From Desulfovibrio sp. (lineage in GTDB: Bacteria > Desulfobacterota > Desulfovibrionia > Desulfovibrionales > Desulfovibrionaceae), in NCBI RefSeq assembly GCF_019424165.1, contig NZ_JAHZAA010000005.1:106800-137608 (forward strand): a stretch of DNA of 30,809 nt. Reading direction: 5' to 3'. Position numbers and translations under genes: made by a program. The notes under the pieces were generated by a model. It saw only the letters and a program-made list of their open reading frames with translations, did not search any database and was not told the DNA's origin. Positions within the stretch are counted from its first letter, which is position 1. Every line of letters begins with the position of its first letter. Positions 23,262 through 30,493 of this stretch are shown here, in pieces.

Positions 23262-25364
23262 TTAGAATTCTATACTTACCTTGACATTGGCGTGTACGCC
23301 GGGCTCGTAAATGGATTCGCCCGTGCCGAGCGCATACTTCTGGTTAAAGATGTTGAGTACTTCGCCAACGATGGCGTACTGTTTGTTTTCGCCGAATTTT
23401 ACGCCCATCATGGCGTTGGCCGTTGTCCAGGAACTGTTGGAATAGATGGTGCGGGTAGAGCCGCTTTCCTGTTCGTTCTTGGTGGCAAAGCGAATGTAGG
23501 CATCACCGATGACGTCCAGGCTTTCAGTGACCGGGTAGAGCGCCCGCACGCCGGTGCGTCCGGTCCATTCGGGGGTGCCGGTTTTCCAGGTCTTGTAGTT
23601 GCCGTTGTCAAACTGGCGTTTCATCCAGGTCAGGTCGATGTAGGGCGTGAAGCCGTAGGGCAGGTCGTAGCTGCCGCTGAATTCCACACCGTGTGTTTTG
23701 GCCTGGCTGACGTTCTTGTAATAGAACAGGTTGTTACCGGCCTGCTGTGACGAAATATAGTCTTCGGCCACAGTGTAAAATCCGGTAAGGTCAAGGTTGA
23801 GACCGTGAGCGGAGTAGCGCGCGCCCAGTTCCCAGGTGTTGGATTTTTCAGGGTTCAGGTCGGGGTTGGGGTACACGGTGCCGCCGCCCATGGCGGAAGT
23901 GACGTACTTTTCCTGAAGGTTGGGAACACGGAAACCCTGGCTGAAGCCCGCGCGCAAGGTCAGGTCGTCAATGCCCTGCCACATGAGGGACACGTTGAAT
24001 ACGGGGTGTGATTCCCATGTGTCGCCGGTGGAGCCTGCGTCAATATCGCTGAATACGGGGTTGGGCGCCATAGAGGTTCTTTTACGCTGCCAGCCTTCGG
24101 CGGTTCCCATATGCGACTGCACCCAGGTCTGCCGAACGCCGTAGGACAGTGTGAAGTCCCAGGGCAGCTTGCTTTCCATAAGGGCGTACAGGGCGTGGGT
24201 GTCCATATAACCCTTGTACTTGTAGTGCTTGTCGGTCAGGGTTTTCACGGTTATCATGGGATTAGGCTTGATAACCGTCGTTGTATCTGTGTCCGTGGTG
24301 GCATCAAGACTGTCCCTGTTGAATTCATAGCCGGCGATGAGGTAGTGATTCTCGCCGATGGACCAGTCGGACTGAAGGCTTGCGCCCCACTGCTCGTTCT
24401 TGTTGTCCGCGTGGTTGTCCATAAGCATGGACATGGGGGCTTCCGCCACTTCCACATGGTTGAGCATTTTTTTCTTGCTGTGCTGCCAGAAGGCGTCAAG
24501 ACGCAGGCGCGGCAGGAAGAAAGCCACATCTTTTGCTTCGGCAAATACCGCGGCCTTTTTGCGTTCCCAGGGCGAAATGTCCACAAAGAAATTGGGCGAG
24601 CTGGTGTCGCCGGACATTATTTCGCTGTAAAACTGTTCATACATGCCGCCCGCGGTAAAATTGGGGCTAAAGTCATAGCTCAGAAAGGCCGAACCGGACT
24701 GCTGCTTGAACTTGGAATGTTTGGCTTCGCCATCGGGGGTGGACAGGTTGTGCTGATAGGTGTTGGCCCCTGTTGCGCGATATTTGAAGCCTTCATAGCC
24801 GCCAAACAGGGAGAGGCTCTCGGCAAAACCTCTGGTGGAGCCGTTGTAGCTTGTGGTTATCTGTCCCTGTATGGGTTTTTGCCCGCCCTTTTTGGTGATG
24901 ATGTTGACAACGCCACCTAGCGCTTCAGAGCCGTACAGCACCGAGGCGGGACCTTTGATGACCTCAACGCGCTCGATCATGGCGGGGTCGATGAGCAGGG
25001 CTGTTCCGTCCATGGACTTGTTTTCAGCGATTTTTTGCCCGTCAATGAGAATGAGCACACGGTTGGGGCTTTCCCCACGGATGGAAATACGCTTCAGGCC
25101 CTGCGCGCCGGAGTTGACAACCTGTACCCCGGGGATGTCCTGCAGCAGGCCGCCCACAGTGGCTGCGGGCGATGTCTTGATTTCTTCCTCCGTCATGACG
25201 CTCACGGCCATGGGCACATCCAGCAGCTCTTTTTCAACTCGCGACGCGGATACCTTGACCGTTTCGGTCTGCAGGGGTTCGGCATGGGCGGGCGCGCTCC
25301 AGAGCAATGCCCCGGCCAGACCCAGGGGCAAGGCATGCCTGCGTAAGTTACGCAGCAAGATCAT
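23262..25364 (-). CDS. TonB-dependent outer-membrane receptor, probable heme/tetrapyrrole uptake
   Basis: A 700-residue outer-membrane receptor. It has a signal peptide (ends APAHA), a TonB-box-like ETVKVSA, the plug domain (PMAVSVMTEEEI through GSEALGGVVNIITKKGG) and a 22-strand-type barrel ending in the outer-membrane C-terminal phenylalanine (VKVSIEF). The region FRVPNLQEKY ... NPDLNPEKS corresponds to the FRAP and NPNL boxes of HemR/HutA/HmuR-type heme receptors, but no histidine lies between the boxes, where heme receptors usually have a ligand. The start overlaps the hutW stop by 17 bases. The call as a TonB-dependent receptor is certain. Heme as substrate rests on operon context and is weakened by the missing histidine. 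Confidence 0.93.
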   Translation of the reverse strand: MILLRNLRRHALPLGLAGALLWSAPAHAEPLQTETVKVSASRVEKELLDVPMAVSVMTEEEIKTSPAATVGGLLQDIPGVQVVNSGAQGLKRISIRGESPNRVLILIDGQKIAENKSMDGTALLIDPAMIERVEVIKGPASVLYGSEALGGVVNIITKKGGQKPIQGQITTSYNGSTRGFAESLSLFGGYEGFKYRATGANTYQHNLSTPDGEAKHSKFKQQSGSAFLSYDFSPNFTAGGMYEQFYSEIMSGDTSSPNFFVDISPWERKKAAVFAEAKDVAFFLPRLRLDAFWQHSKKKMLNHVEVAEAPMSMLMDNHADNKNEQWGASLQSDWSIGENHYLIAGYEFNRDSLDATTDTDTTTVIKPNPMITVKTLTDKHYKYKGYMDTHALYALMESKLPWDFTLSYGVRQTWVQSHMGTAEGWQRKRTSMAPNPVFSDIDAGSTGDTWESHPVFNVSLMWQGIDDLTLRAGFSQGFRVPNLQEKYVTSAMGGGTVYPNPDLNPEKSNTWELGARYSAHGLNLDLTGFYTVAEDYISSQQAGNNLFYYKNVSQAKTHGVEFSGSYDLPYGFTPYIDLTWMKRQFDNGNYKTWKTGTPEWTGRTGVRALYPVTESLDVIGDAYIRFATKNEQESGSTRTIYSNSSWTTANAMMGVKFGENKQYAIVGEVLNIFNQKYALGTGESIYEPGVHANVKVSIEF

Positions 25365-26766
25365 TGTTTTCCTCCAGCATGGTTTTAAGGTAATTGAGCA
25401 GCAATTGCGAAAGGTTCACCTGCCAAAACTGCCCTGCCAGCGTAAGCGTTACCCACCCCTGATCCTGCGTTACCAGACCCGCTCTCTGCCACTGGGCAAG
25501 CAGGGGGGACCAGATTTTGGCAAGAGGCAGGGCAAAGCGTTCTTCCAGCGCGGGCAGGTTCAGACAGCCCTGCTCCATGCCTTCGGCCACGGCCCGGAAG
25601 AGGAAGTAACGCTGCGGCGCTGGTTGCAGCATGCCCAAAGGTTTGCGCCCGTCGGCCACCTGCTGCATCCACGACTCATAGTCCGGCGTGTTGATATAGA
25701 AGTTTCCGGCAAAATTGCCGCCCGCACCGGGGCCGAAAGCCAGGCAGTTGGCGGAACCCTTGACGTAGAGGTTGTAGAGGTTGCGTTCTCTGGAGGTGCG
25801 CGCCCAATGGCTGATGGAAAGGCGGCGGTAGCGGGCCTGCGTCATGGCTTCTACCGATGCGGCAAACATGGCTGACTGGGCGGGGGCATCGGCTGCTGGA
25901 GGAATGCTGCCTTTCTCGATGGCCTTGCCCAGCGGCGTCTGGCCGTACACGTTGAGCTGGTAGCAGTCGGCCCCGTCAAGGTTGACAGACTGGGCCACGG
26001 CAATGTCTTCAAGCCAGCAATCCATGGTCTGCCGGGGGAAGCCGTAAATAAGGTCAACAATGACGGCAGCCTGATTGTAGCTCATAAGAAGTTCGAGGCC
26101 GCGCACCATGTCTTCGCGTGTGCCAAGGCGGCCCATGGAGCGCCGTATTTCCGTATTGAAGCTTTGCACGCCCAAAGAAAAACGATTGGCCCCGCCGGCA
26201 AAGCAGGCTTCCATTTTCCGGGCGTCAAAGTTGGTGAGACGTCCTTCAACGGTGACTTCGCAGTCATTGGCCAGGGGCAGGTTTTCACGGGCAGCCTTGA
26301 GGATGCGTTCCAGGTCCGCGGCTTCAAGCGCGGTGGGAGTGCCGCCGCCCAGATACAGGGCGTGCACGGGGGTGCTTTGCGCGGCAGTGCTGTCACGCCA
26401 TTGGGCCAGTTCGGCCAGCAGGGCGTCCGTGTATACGCGGCTGTCGTCTTCGCCGTAGTGTTTGTTGTAAAAGCCGCAGTAAAGGCAATGGGTCTGACAA
26501 AAAGGCACATGGATATATGCTACGGTTTTGCCCTGCATAGGCGTTTGGAGCAGCGCTTCAAGCGTCGAATGCATCTCTTCTTCGGAAAGGGGTTGATTAC
26601 CCAGGCCAGGATGTATGGCGATTTTTCCATCAAAAGCGTGCGACAGGGGAGACACCCCTTCGCGGGCGAAATATTTGTCCGGCTTGGGCCGGATGAGCGA
26701 ATCCGGGCCGGACGGGCTATGGCAAACCGCCTGATCAGGGGACAATGCTTGAGTGTCGGACTGCAT
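25348..26766 (-). CDS. hutW: HutW/ChuW-family radical SAM heme-degrading enzyme
   Basis: A 472-residue HemN-like radical SAM protein of the ChuW/HutW/HmuW group. Characterised members open the heme ring without oxygen, releasing iron and making anaerobilin. The cluster motif is C90-x3-C94-x2-C97 (HVPFCQTHCLYCGFY), followed by YLGGGTPTAL, SLGVQSFN and IVDLIYGFPRQT as in HemN/HemW relatives. The N-terminal extension (KPDKYFAREGVSPLSHAF) and the long C-terminus distinguish the HutW group from coproporphyrinogen oxidases. The start is the ATG at 26766, six bases after AAAGGAAG; the ATG at 26790 has no such site. It is the first gene of the operon. HemW-like chaperone function is the main alternative, made unlikely by the hutX and receptor neighbours. 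Confidence 0.9.
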   Translation of the reverse strand: MQSDTQALSPDQAVCHSPSGPDSLIRPKPDKYFAREGVSPLSHAFDGKIAIHPGLGNQPLSEEEMHSTLEALLQTPMQGKTVAYIHVPFCQTHCLYCGFYNKHYGEDDSRVYTDALLAELAQWRDSTAAQSTPVHALYLGGGTPTALEAADLERILKAARENLPLANDCEVTVEGRLTNFDARKMEACFAGGANRFSLGVQSFNTEIRRSMGRLGTREDMVRGLELLMSYNQAAVIVDLIYGFPRQTMDCWLEDIAVAQSVNLDGADCYQLNVYGQTPLGKAIEKGSIPPAADAPAQSAMFAASVEAMTQARYRRLSISHWARTSRERNLYNLYVKGSANCLAFGPGAGGNFAGNFYINTPDYESWMQQVADGRKPLGMLQPAPQRYFLFRAVAEGMEQGCLNLPALEERFALPLAKIWSPLLAQWQRAGLVTQDQGWVTLTLAGQFWQVNLSQLLLNYLKTMLEENNDLAA

Positions 26767-26828
26767 GGTTCTTCCTTTGCTGGCCCACATGGTCGGCCAT
26801 AGTTAGTCTTGTCTAATTTGTTTAGCTG

Positions 26829-26856
26829 AGTTTACAAAAATGAAATCCAAAGTCAA
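26829..26856 (-). promoter_or_regulatory. Sigma70-like promoter of hutW operon
   Basis: On the minus strand TTGACT (26856-26851) and TAAACT (26834-26829) are separated by 16 bp, each one or two bases from consensus. The start would be near 26822, leaving a leader of about 55 bases before the hutW ATG. Confidence 0.6.
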
Positions 26857-26896
26857 TTCCCTTTTTGAAAATAAATGAAATTTTTTAAAATATAAA

Positions 26897-26923
26897 AATA
26901 TCTCATTGTATTATAATGATATT
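26897..26923. promoter_or_regulatory. AT-rich dyad resembling a Fur box upstream of hutW
   Basis: AATATCTCATT (26897-26907) and AATGATATT (26915-26923) are inverted copies with one extra base. They surround TATTATAAT-like sequence, including a perfect TATAAT on the minus strand (26915-26910). The ATCATTAT stretch matches half of the E. coli Fur consensus. Iron control of a heme operon is expected. It lies about 40 bp upstream of the better promoter, so it may serve a second promoter. Confidence 0.35.
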
Positions 26924-27312
26924 ATTTTGCTATACTTTATCACGGGTGTGTGTCGCGCACGACAGGATTTTTTCACTTTGAAGCGCTTGCCCGGCGGCGA
27001 AGCGCCCCTGTTGCCGCCGTCCGTAACTTCCTCCGTCGCAACGGGCAAAGCACGTTCGCCTGCGCGCATTTGTAGTGCGCAATTTTCAGAAACTCAGCGT
27101 AAGCAGTCATGATCTGCAATGTTCTCATTGAGTTCATGTTGTCACTTGTCTGACCATCTGCACGGGGCCTCAGAAGCATAATCCAGGCATACGCCGGGCG
27201 TGACAGCGCCATGCGAAAGGTTAACGCCGGGGGTGCAGGAATGTTCGTACCGGCAGGTGTGTGGCGAAGACGCAGAAGATGGATGTTCAATGTTGCGGAT
27301 TGCAGCCGGTGA

Positions 27313-27365
27313 CAAAAAAGGGTTCTCTCTCGAAAACAGGAATGCCTGCCTTCGGGAGAGAACCC
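27313..27365 (-). terminator. Rho-independent terminator of malic enzyme gene
   Basis: On the minus strand GGGTTCTCTC (27365-27356) and GAGAGAACCC (27329-27320) pair perfectly, and the stem extends inward through CGAA/TTCG and CAGG/CCTG pairs to a small loop. T6 follows directly (27319-27314). This is a textbook intrinsic terminator about 60 bases after the stop codon. Confidence 0.9.
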
Positions 27366-27423
27366 TGTTCGTTCGGGTTCGGCCGTTTTGCTGCCGGTTC
27401 AGGAAGTGGTATTGGCCGTTACG

Positions 27424-28695
27424 TTATTTTTTCGTGCACGCAATCTGGCGGTCAGCCAGTCTTTTTTTCAGATTTTCTGCCACGACTTCCGGGTCTGTCG
27501 GTTTGCGGGCAATGCCGCTTTCCATGGCGGCTTTGGCTGTGGCCGCCGCCACCCGGGGAGCCACGTCGCTGTTGAGCGTGGAGGGAATAATGTAGCCGGG
27601 GCTGAGTTCTTCGGGCTTGACCAGACCGGCGATGGCGTAGGCCGCCGCAATTTTCATGGCATCGTTGATATCCGTGGCGGCAACATCAAGAGCGCCACGG
27701 AAAATACCGGGAAAGGCCAGAACGTTGTTGATCTGGTTGGGGCAGTCGGAGCGGCCTGTGGCCACAACCTTGGCTCCGGCGTCCAGGGCGCGCTGGATGG
27801 GCCATATTTCGGGAATGGGATTGGCCTGGGCAAAGACGATGGGGTCTTTGGCCATGCTGCGGATCATATCTTCATCAAGCGTATCCGGAGCGGAAACACC
27901 GATAAAGACATCTGCCCCCTTGATGGCTTCGGCCAGGCCGCCCTTGATTTTCTGCGGGTTGGTGCGGCGGGCGATTTCTTCCTTATAGGCATTCATGCCT
28001 TCGCTGCGGCCATCCCATATGGCCCCGCGCGAGTCGCACATGATAACGTTTTTCAGGCCAAGGGCCATGAGCAGCTTGATGATGGCAATACCGGCAGCCC
28101 CTGCACCGCTGGTAACCACGGTGATGTCATCAAGTTTTTTGTTCACCAGCTTGAGTGCGTTGATAAGCCCGGACAGGGTAACCACGGCGGTTCCGTGCTG
28201 GTCGTCATGAAAAATGGGGCCTTTGAAAATGCCGTTTTTCTTCAGGGTGTCTTCAATGACAAAGCACTCCGGCGCCTTGATGTCCTCAAGGTTGACGCCG
28301 CCGAAGGTGGGGGCCATAAGCTCCACCAGTTCGACGATTTTGGCTGTGTCTTTGGTGTCAACGCAAATGGGAAAAGCATCCACATCGCCGAAGGTCTTGA
28401 ACAGCAGGGATTTGCCTTCCATAACCGGCATGGCGGCTGCGGGGCCGATGTTGCCCAGGCCCAGAACTGCAGTGCCGTTGGATACCACACAGACAAAGTT
28501 GGAGTGGTTGGTATAAACGTCGAGTGTTTCGGGCTGGCGGTAAATTTCCATGCAAGGTTCGGCCACGCCGGGCGAGTAGGCCAGGGTGAGGTCATCGGTA
28601 TCGCGCACGGGCGCCTTCACGCGCACCTCGATTTTGCCCTGATACTCTTTATGCATGGCCAGGGCTTCATCCCGCAGATTCTTGATACGAGACAT
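27424..28695 (-). CDS. NAD(P)-dependent malic enzyme
   Basis: A 423-residue oxidoreductase of the short bacterial malic enzyme type, converting malate to pyruvate and CO2 with reduction of NAD or NADP. Visible motifs are the N-terminal malic domain (LTLAYSPGVAEPC, NGTAVLGLGNIGP), metal-binding FHDDQHGTAVV, the nucleotide-binding loop VTSGAGAAGIAI, and GRSDCPNQINNVLAFPGIFRG shortened family text near the C-terminus. There is no phosphotransacetylase-like extension as in MaeB. The ATG at 28695 has AAGGAG seven bases upstream. The open frame to 28893 covers the leader and is not coding. Its place beside frdA/frdB-type genes fits C4-dicarboxylate metabolism. Cofactor preference cannot be read with confidence. 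Confidence 0.93.
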   Translation of the reverse strand: MSRIKNLRDEALAMHKEYQGKIEVRVKAPVRDTDDLTLAYSPGVAEPCMEIYRQPETLDVYTNHSNFVCVVSNGTAVLGLGNIGPAAAMPVMEGKSLLFKTFGDVDAFPICVDTKDTAKIVELVELMAPTFGGVNLEDIKAPECFVIEDTLKKNGIFKGPIFHDDQHGTAVVTLSGLINALKLVNKKLDDITVVTSGAGAAGIAIIKLLMALGLKNVIMCDSRGAIWDGRSEGMNAYKEEIARRTNPQKIKGGLAEAIKGADVFIGVSAPDTLDEDMIRSMAKDPIVFAQANPIPEIWPIQRALDAGAKVVATGRSDCPNQINNVLAFPGIFRGALDVAATDINDAMKIAAAYAIAGLVKPEELSPGYIIPSTLNSDVAPRVAAATAKAAMESGIARKPTDPEVVAENLKKRLADRQIACTKK

Positions 28696-28714
28696 TGTAC
28701 ACTCCTTGACTGGT

Positions 28715-28810
28715 GTGGTGCGCTTCCGGGCGGCGCGTTCCGCACGGCGCGGGGGGCTGCACCCATGACAGGCATGGGCAGGCGGAAGCGAACAGCCTGT
28801 CGGGCTGTTG
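28715..28810 (-). promoter_or_regulatory. Structured leader upstream of malic enzyme
   Basis: On the minus strand three stems are nested or stacked before the ribosome-binding site. First comes AACAGCC and GGCTGTT around a 5-base loop (28809-28791). Next is an outer pairing CGCTTCC (28790-28784) with GGAAGCG (28727-28721). Inside it, CCCATG and CATGGG form a hairpin with a 5-base loop (28778-28762). The 3' arm ends about 15 bases before AAGGAG. No known riboswitch class was recognised. Confidence 0.35.
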
Positions 28811-28911
28811 GGTAAATTGTATTTTCCGCAGCATATGCCGGTTCCGGCACAGGCGCAGGGTTGTGGCCCCGGCGCACCCACGTGACAAACCATATGGGAC
28901 GCGCCGGAAAC

Positions 28912-29583
28912 TCAGTCTTTCATATGAACTTTGCCGTCTCTTGCCCAATAGCGCAAGCCGCTGTGTTGTTTGAGTATTTCAAACGTGTCATCCAGGGCGG
29001 CGGCATCCTGCGCGCGAAAGCGTATTTTCACCTGGCGCGTGCCGTTGTCAGCGGCGGCCGAGAGCACGGAAATGACGCTCATGCCGTGCGTTTTGAGTGT
29101 ATCCAGAATTTCGCGGATGGTGCCTGGCTGGTTGGGCAGAATAAAGCCCGCTTCTTCGCCGCCCTGCTCAGCCCCGCTCATATTGAGCAGCGCGTGGAAA
29201 ATATCCCAGCCCGTGATGATGCCGACCAGCTTGTCTTCGTCGTCAACGACTGGCAGACAGGCCACGTGCCTGTCAAACATGGTTTTTGCCGCCTGCTCCA
29301 CGGTATTGTTGTAATGAATGGTAACAGGCGCGACCACCATGACATCCTTGACCTTTGTTTCGGCCAGAATGTCCAGGGCTTCAAGAATTTCAAAGCCGGT
29401 AGTGTGCTGCGGGGCAAAAGCCTTGAGGTCCGCAGAGGCTACAAGCCCCACCACTATGTTATCCCGGTCCACCACGGGCAGGTAGTTGATCCGGTTGTCC
29501 TTAAGAAGTTTTCTGCATTGCAGCAGGGAGGTGTCAGGCACGACAGTGATTACATGGGGCTTCATCCAGTCTAGTATAAGCAT
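28912..29583 (-). CDS. Tandem CBS domain protein with C-terminal ACT-like domain (AcuB-like)
   Basis: A 223-residue cytosolic protein: two CBS domains (about residues 5-60, VDRDNIVVGLVASADLK, and about 75-130, VVDDEDKLVGIITGWD), which usually bind adenosine nucleotides, followed by an ACT-like regulatory region (LPNQPGTIREILDTLKTHGMSVISV). The layout is that of AcuB-type proteins, whose biochemical role is unclear. The start at 29583 has AAGGAAGGA. It lies between the frdB-like gene and malic enzyme, all on the minus strand, with hairpins in the gaps on both sides, so it may be an energy-status sensor for central carbon metabolism. That role is a guess from position. Confidence 0.88.
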   Translation of the reverse strand: MLILDWMKPHVITVVPDTSLLQCRKLLKDNRINYLPVVDRDNIVVGLVASADLKAFAPQHTTGFEILEALDILAETKVKDVMVVAPVTIHYNNTVEQAAKTMFDRHVACLPVVDDEDKLVGIITGWDIFHALLNMSGAEQGGEEAGFILPNQPGTIREILDTLKTHGMSVISVLSAAADNGTRQVKIRFRAQDAAALDDTFEILKQHSGLRYWARDGKVHMKD

Positions 29584-29646
29584 GGCATCCTTCCTTTTGG
29601 CGGATAAGGCTTTACTCCGCCGGGCAGAGCATTCAGGACGTATGCG

Positions 29647-29681
29647 GAACAGGCCCGGAACAGCAGGCTCCGGGCCTGTTC
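29647..29681. terminator. Hairpin after frdB-type gene
   Basis: Perfect 13-bp arms GAACAGGCCCGGA (29647-29659) and TCCGGGCCTGTTC (29669-29681) with a 9-base loop lie 16 bases after the iron-sulfur subunit stop codon. No T-run follows on the minus strand, so it may be a rho-aided terminator or an mRNA-stabilising hairpin. Confidence 0.55.
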
Positions 29682-29697
29682 TCTATATGCCGGTGGC

Positions 29698-30483
29698 TCA
29701 GCCTTTGGCGCAGCCGCAGCCACAGCCCTGCATTTTTTTGCGCAGGGCTTCAGGCAGGATGCCCCTTACCGACTCCATACTGACCATCCGGCGCATGATG
29801 CCGAGCTGGTCTTGCAGGGGCAGTTGTTTGGGGCATACGCTGTCACAGGCCAGCAGGCCCATGCAGCCGAACACGCCGTTATCATCGCCGATAAGTTCAT
29901 AATAATCCGCAGGGGTACGGTTGTCACGCGGGTCGATATAGAAGCGCGCCATGCGGTTGATGGCTGTGGCTCCAATAAAGTCTTCCCGCATGCGGGCTGT
30001 GCCGCAGGCGGCGACGCAGCAGCCGCATTCAATGCATCTGTCCAGTTCAAAGATTTCCGTAGCCTGGCTGTTGCTCATGCGCTCTTCCTGGGCATCCGGA
30101 TTAAACTCTTGATTGGTATGAATCCACGATTCGATTTTTTTGCCCACCTGGCGAAACCATGTACCCGTGTCCACAGACAGGTCGCCGAGCAGCTTGAAAA
30201 CCGGCAGGGGGTGCAGGGTGATATGGTCCGGTAGATCGCTGGTTTGCGTGTGGCAGGCCAGCCCCGGACGCCCGTTGATGACCATGCCGCAGGAACCGCA
30301 GATGCCCGCCCGGCAGCAGAAGTCAAACTGCAGGGAAGCATCAAGTTTTTCGCGTATGAGGTTCAGTGCGATAAAGAGCGTCATGCTGGGGTGCTCTTCA
30401 AGCTGGAATGTCTGCATATGCGGGTATGAGCGAGGGTCCAGCGGATTATAACGAAAGATTTCAAATGTAAGATTACGTCCCAT
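29698..30483 (-). CDS. frdB: Fumarate reductase/succinate dehydrogenase iron-sulfur subunit
   Basis: A 261-residue electron-transfer subunit. A plant-type [2Fe-2S] domain has CCRAGICGSCGMVINGRPGLAC, and the C-terminal half has the [4Fe-4S] motif CIECGCCVAAC and a second cluster motif CMGLLACDSVCP. The tail is cysteine/glycine-rich (GCGCGCAKG), which is unusual. The start at 30483 follows AAGGGGGG closely. It is ten bases after the flavoprotein gene. In sulfate reducers this complex usually works as a menaquinol:fumarate reductase, or reversibly as succinate dehydrogenase. Direction cannot be told from sequence. The cytochrome b subunit is presumably to the right, outside the window. Confidence 0.92.
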   Translation of the reverse strand: MGRNLTFEIFRYNPLDPRSYPHMQTFQLEEHPSMTLFIALNLIREKLDASLQFDFCCRAGICGSCGMVINGRPGLACHTQTSDLPDHITLHPLPVFKLLGDLSVDTGTWFRQVGKKIESWIHTNQEFNPDAQEERMSNSQATEIFELDRCIECGCCVAACGTARMREDFIGATAINRMARFYIDPRDNRTPADYYELIGDDNGVFGCMGLLACDSVCPKQLPLQDQLGIMRRMVSMESVRGILPEALRKKMQGCGCGCAKG

Positions 30484-30493
30484 GGTACCCCCC

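Larger units (their letters stand above)
26767..27313. other. Upstream regulatory region of the heme operon (no gene)
   Basis: This carries the hutW promoter (26829-26856) and an AT-rich tract (about 26855-26945) sharply lower in GC than its surroundings, containing a Fur-box-like dyad. From 26970 to 27310 the sequence is GC-rich with no recognisable gene. A small inverted repeat GCGCTT and AAGCGC lies near 26982-27004. Confidence 0.6.

Noticed and set aside
25348..26766. HutW gene as oxygen-independent coproporphyrinogen oxidase HemN or chaperone HemW
   Set aside because: It shares the HemN-type radical SAM motif, but the N-terminal extension, long C-terminus and hutX/receptor neighbours fit the HutW/ChuW group better.
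26906..27112. 68-codon plus-strand open frame upstream of hutW
   Set aside because: It starts inside the AT-rich promoter tract, has no ribosome-binding site, and its translation is compositionally random.
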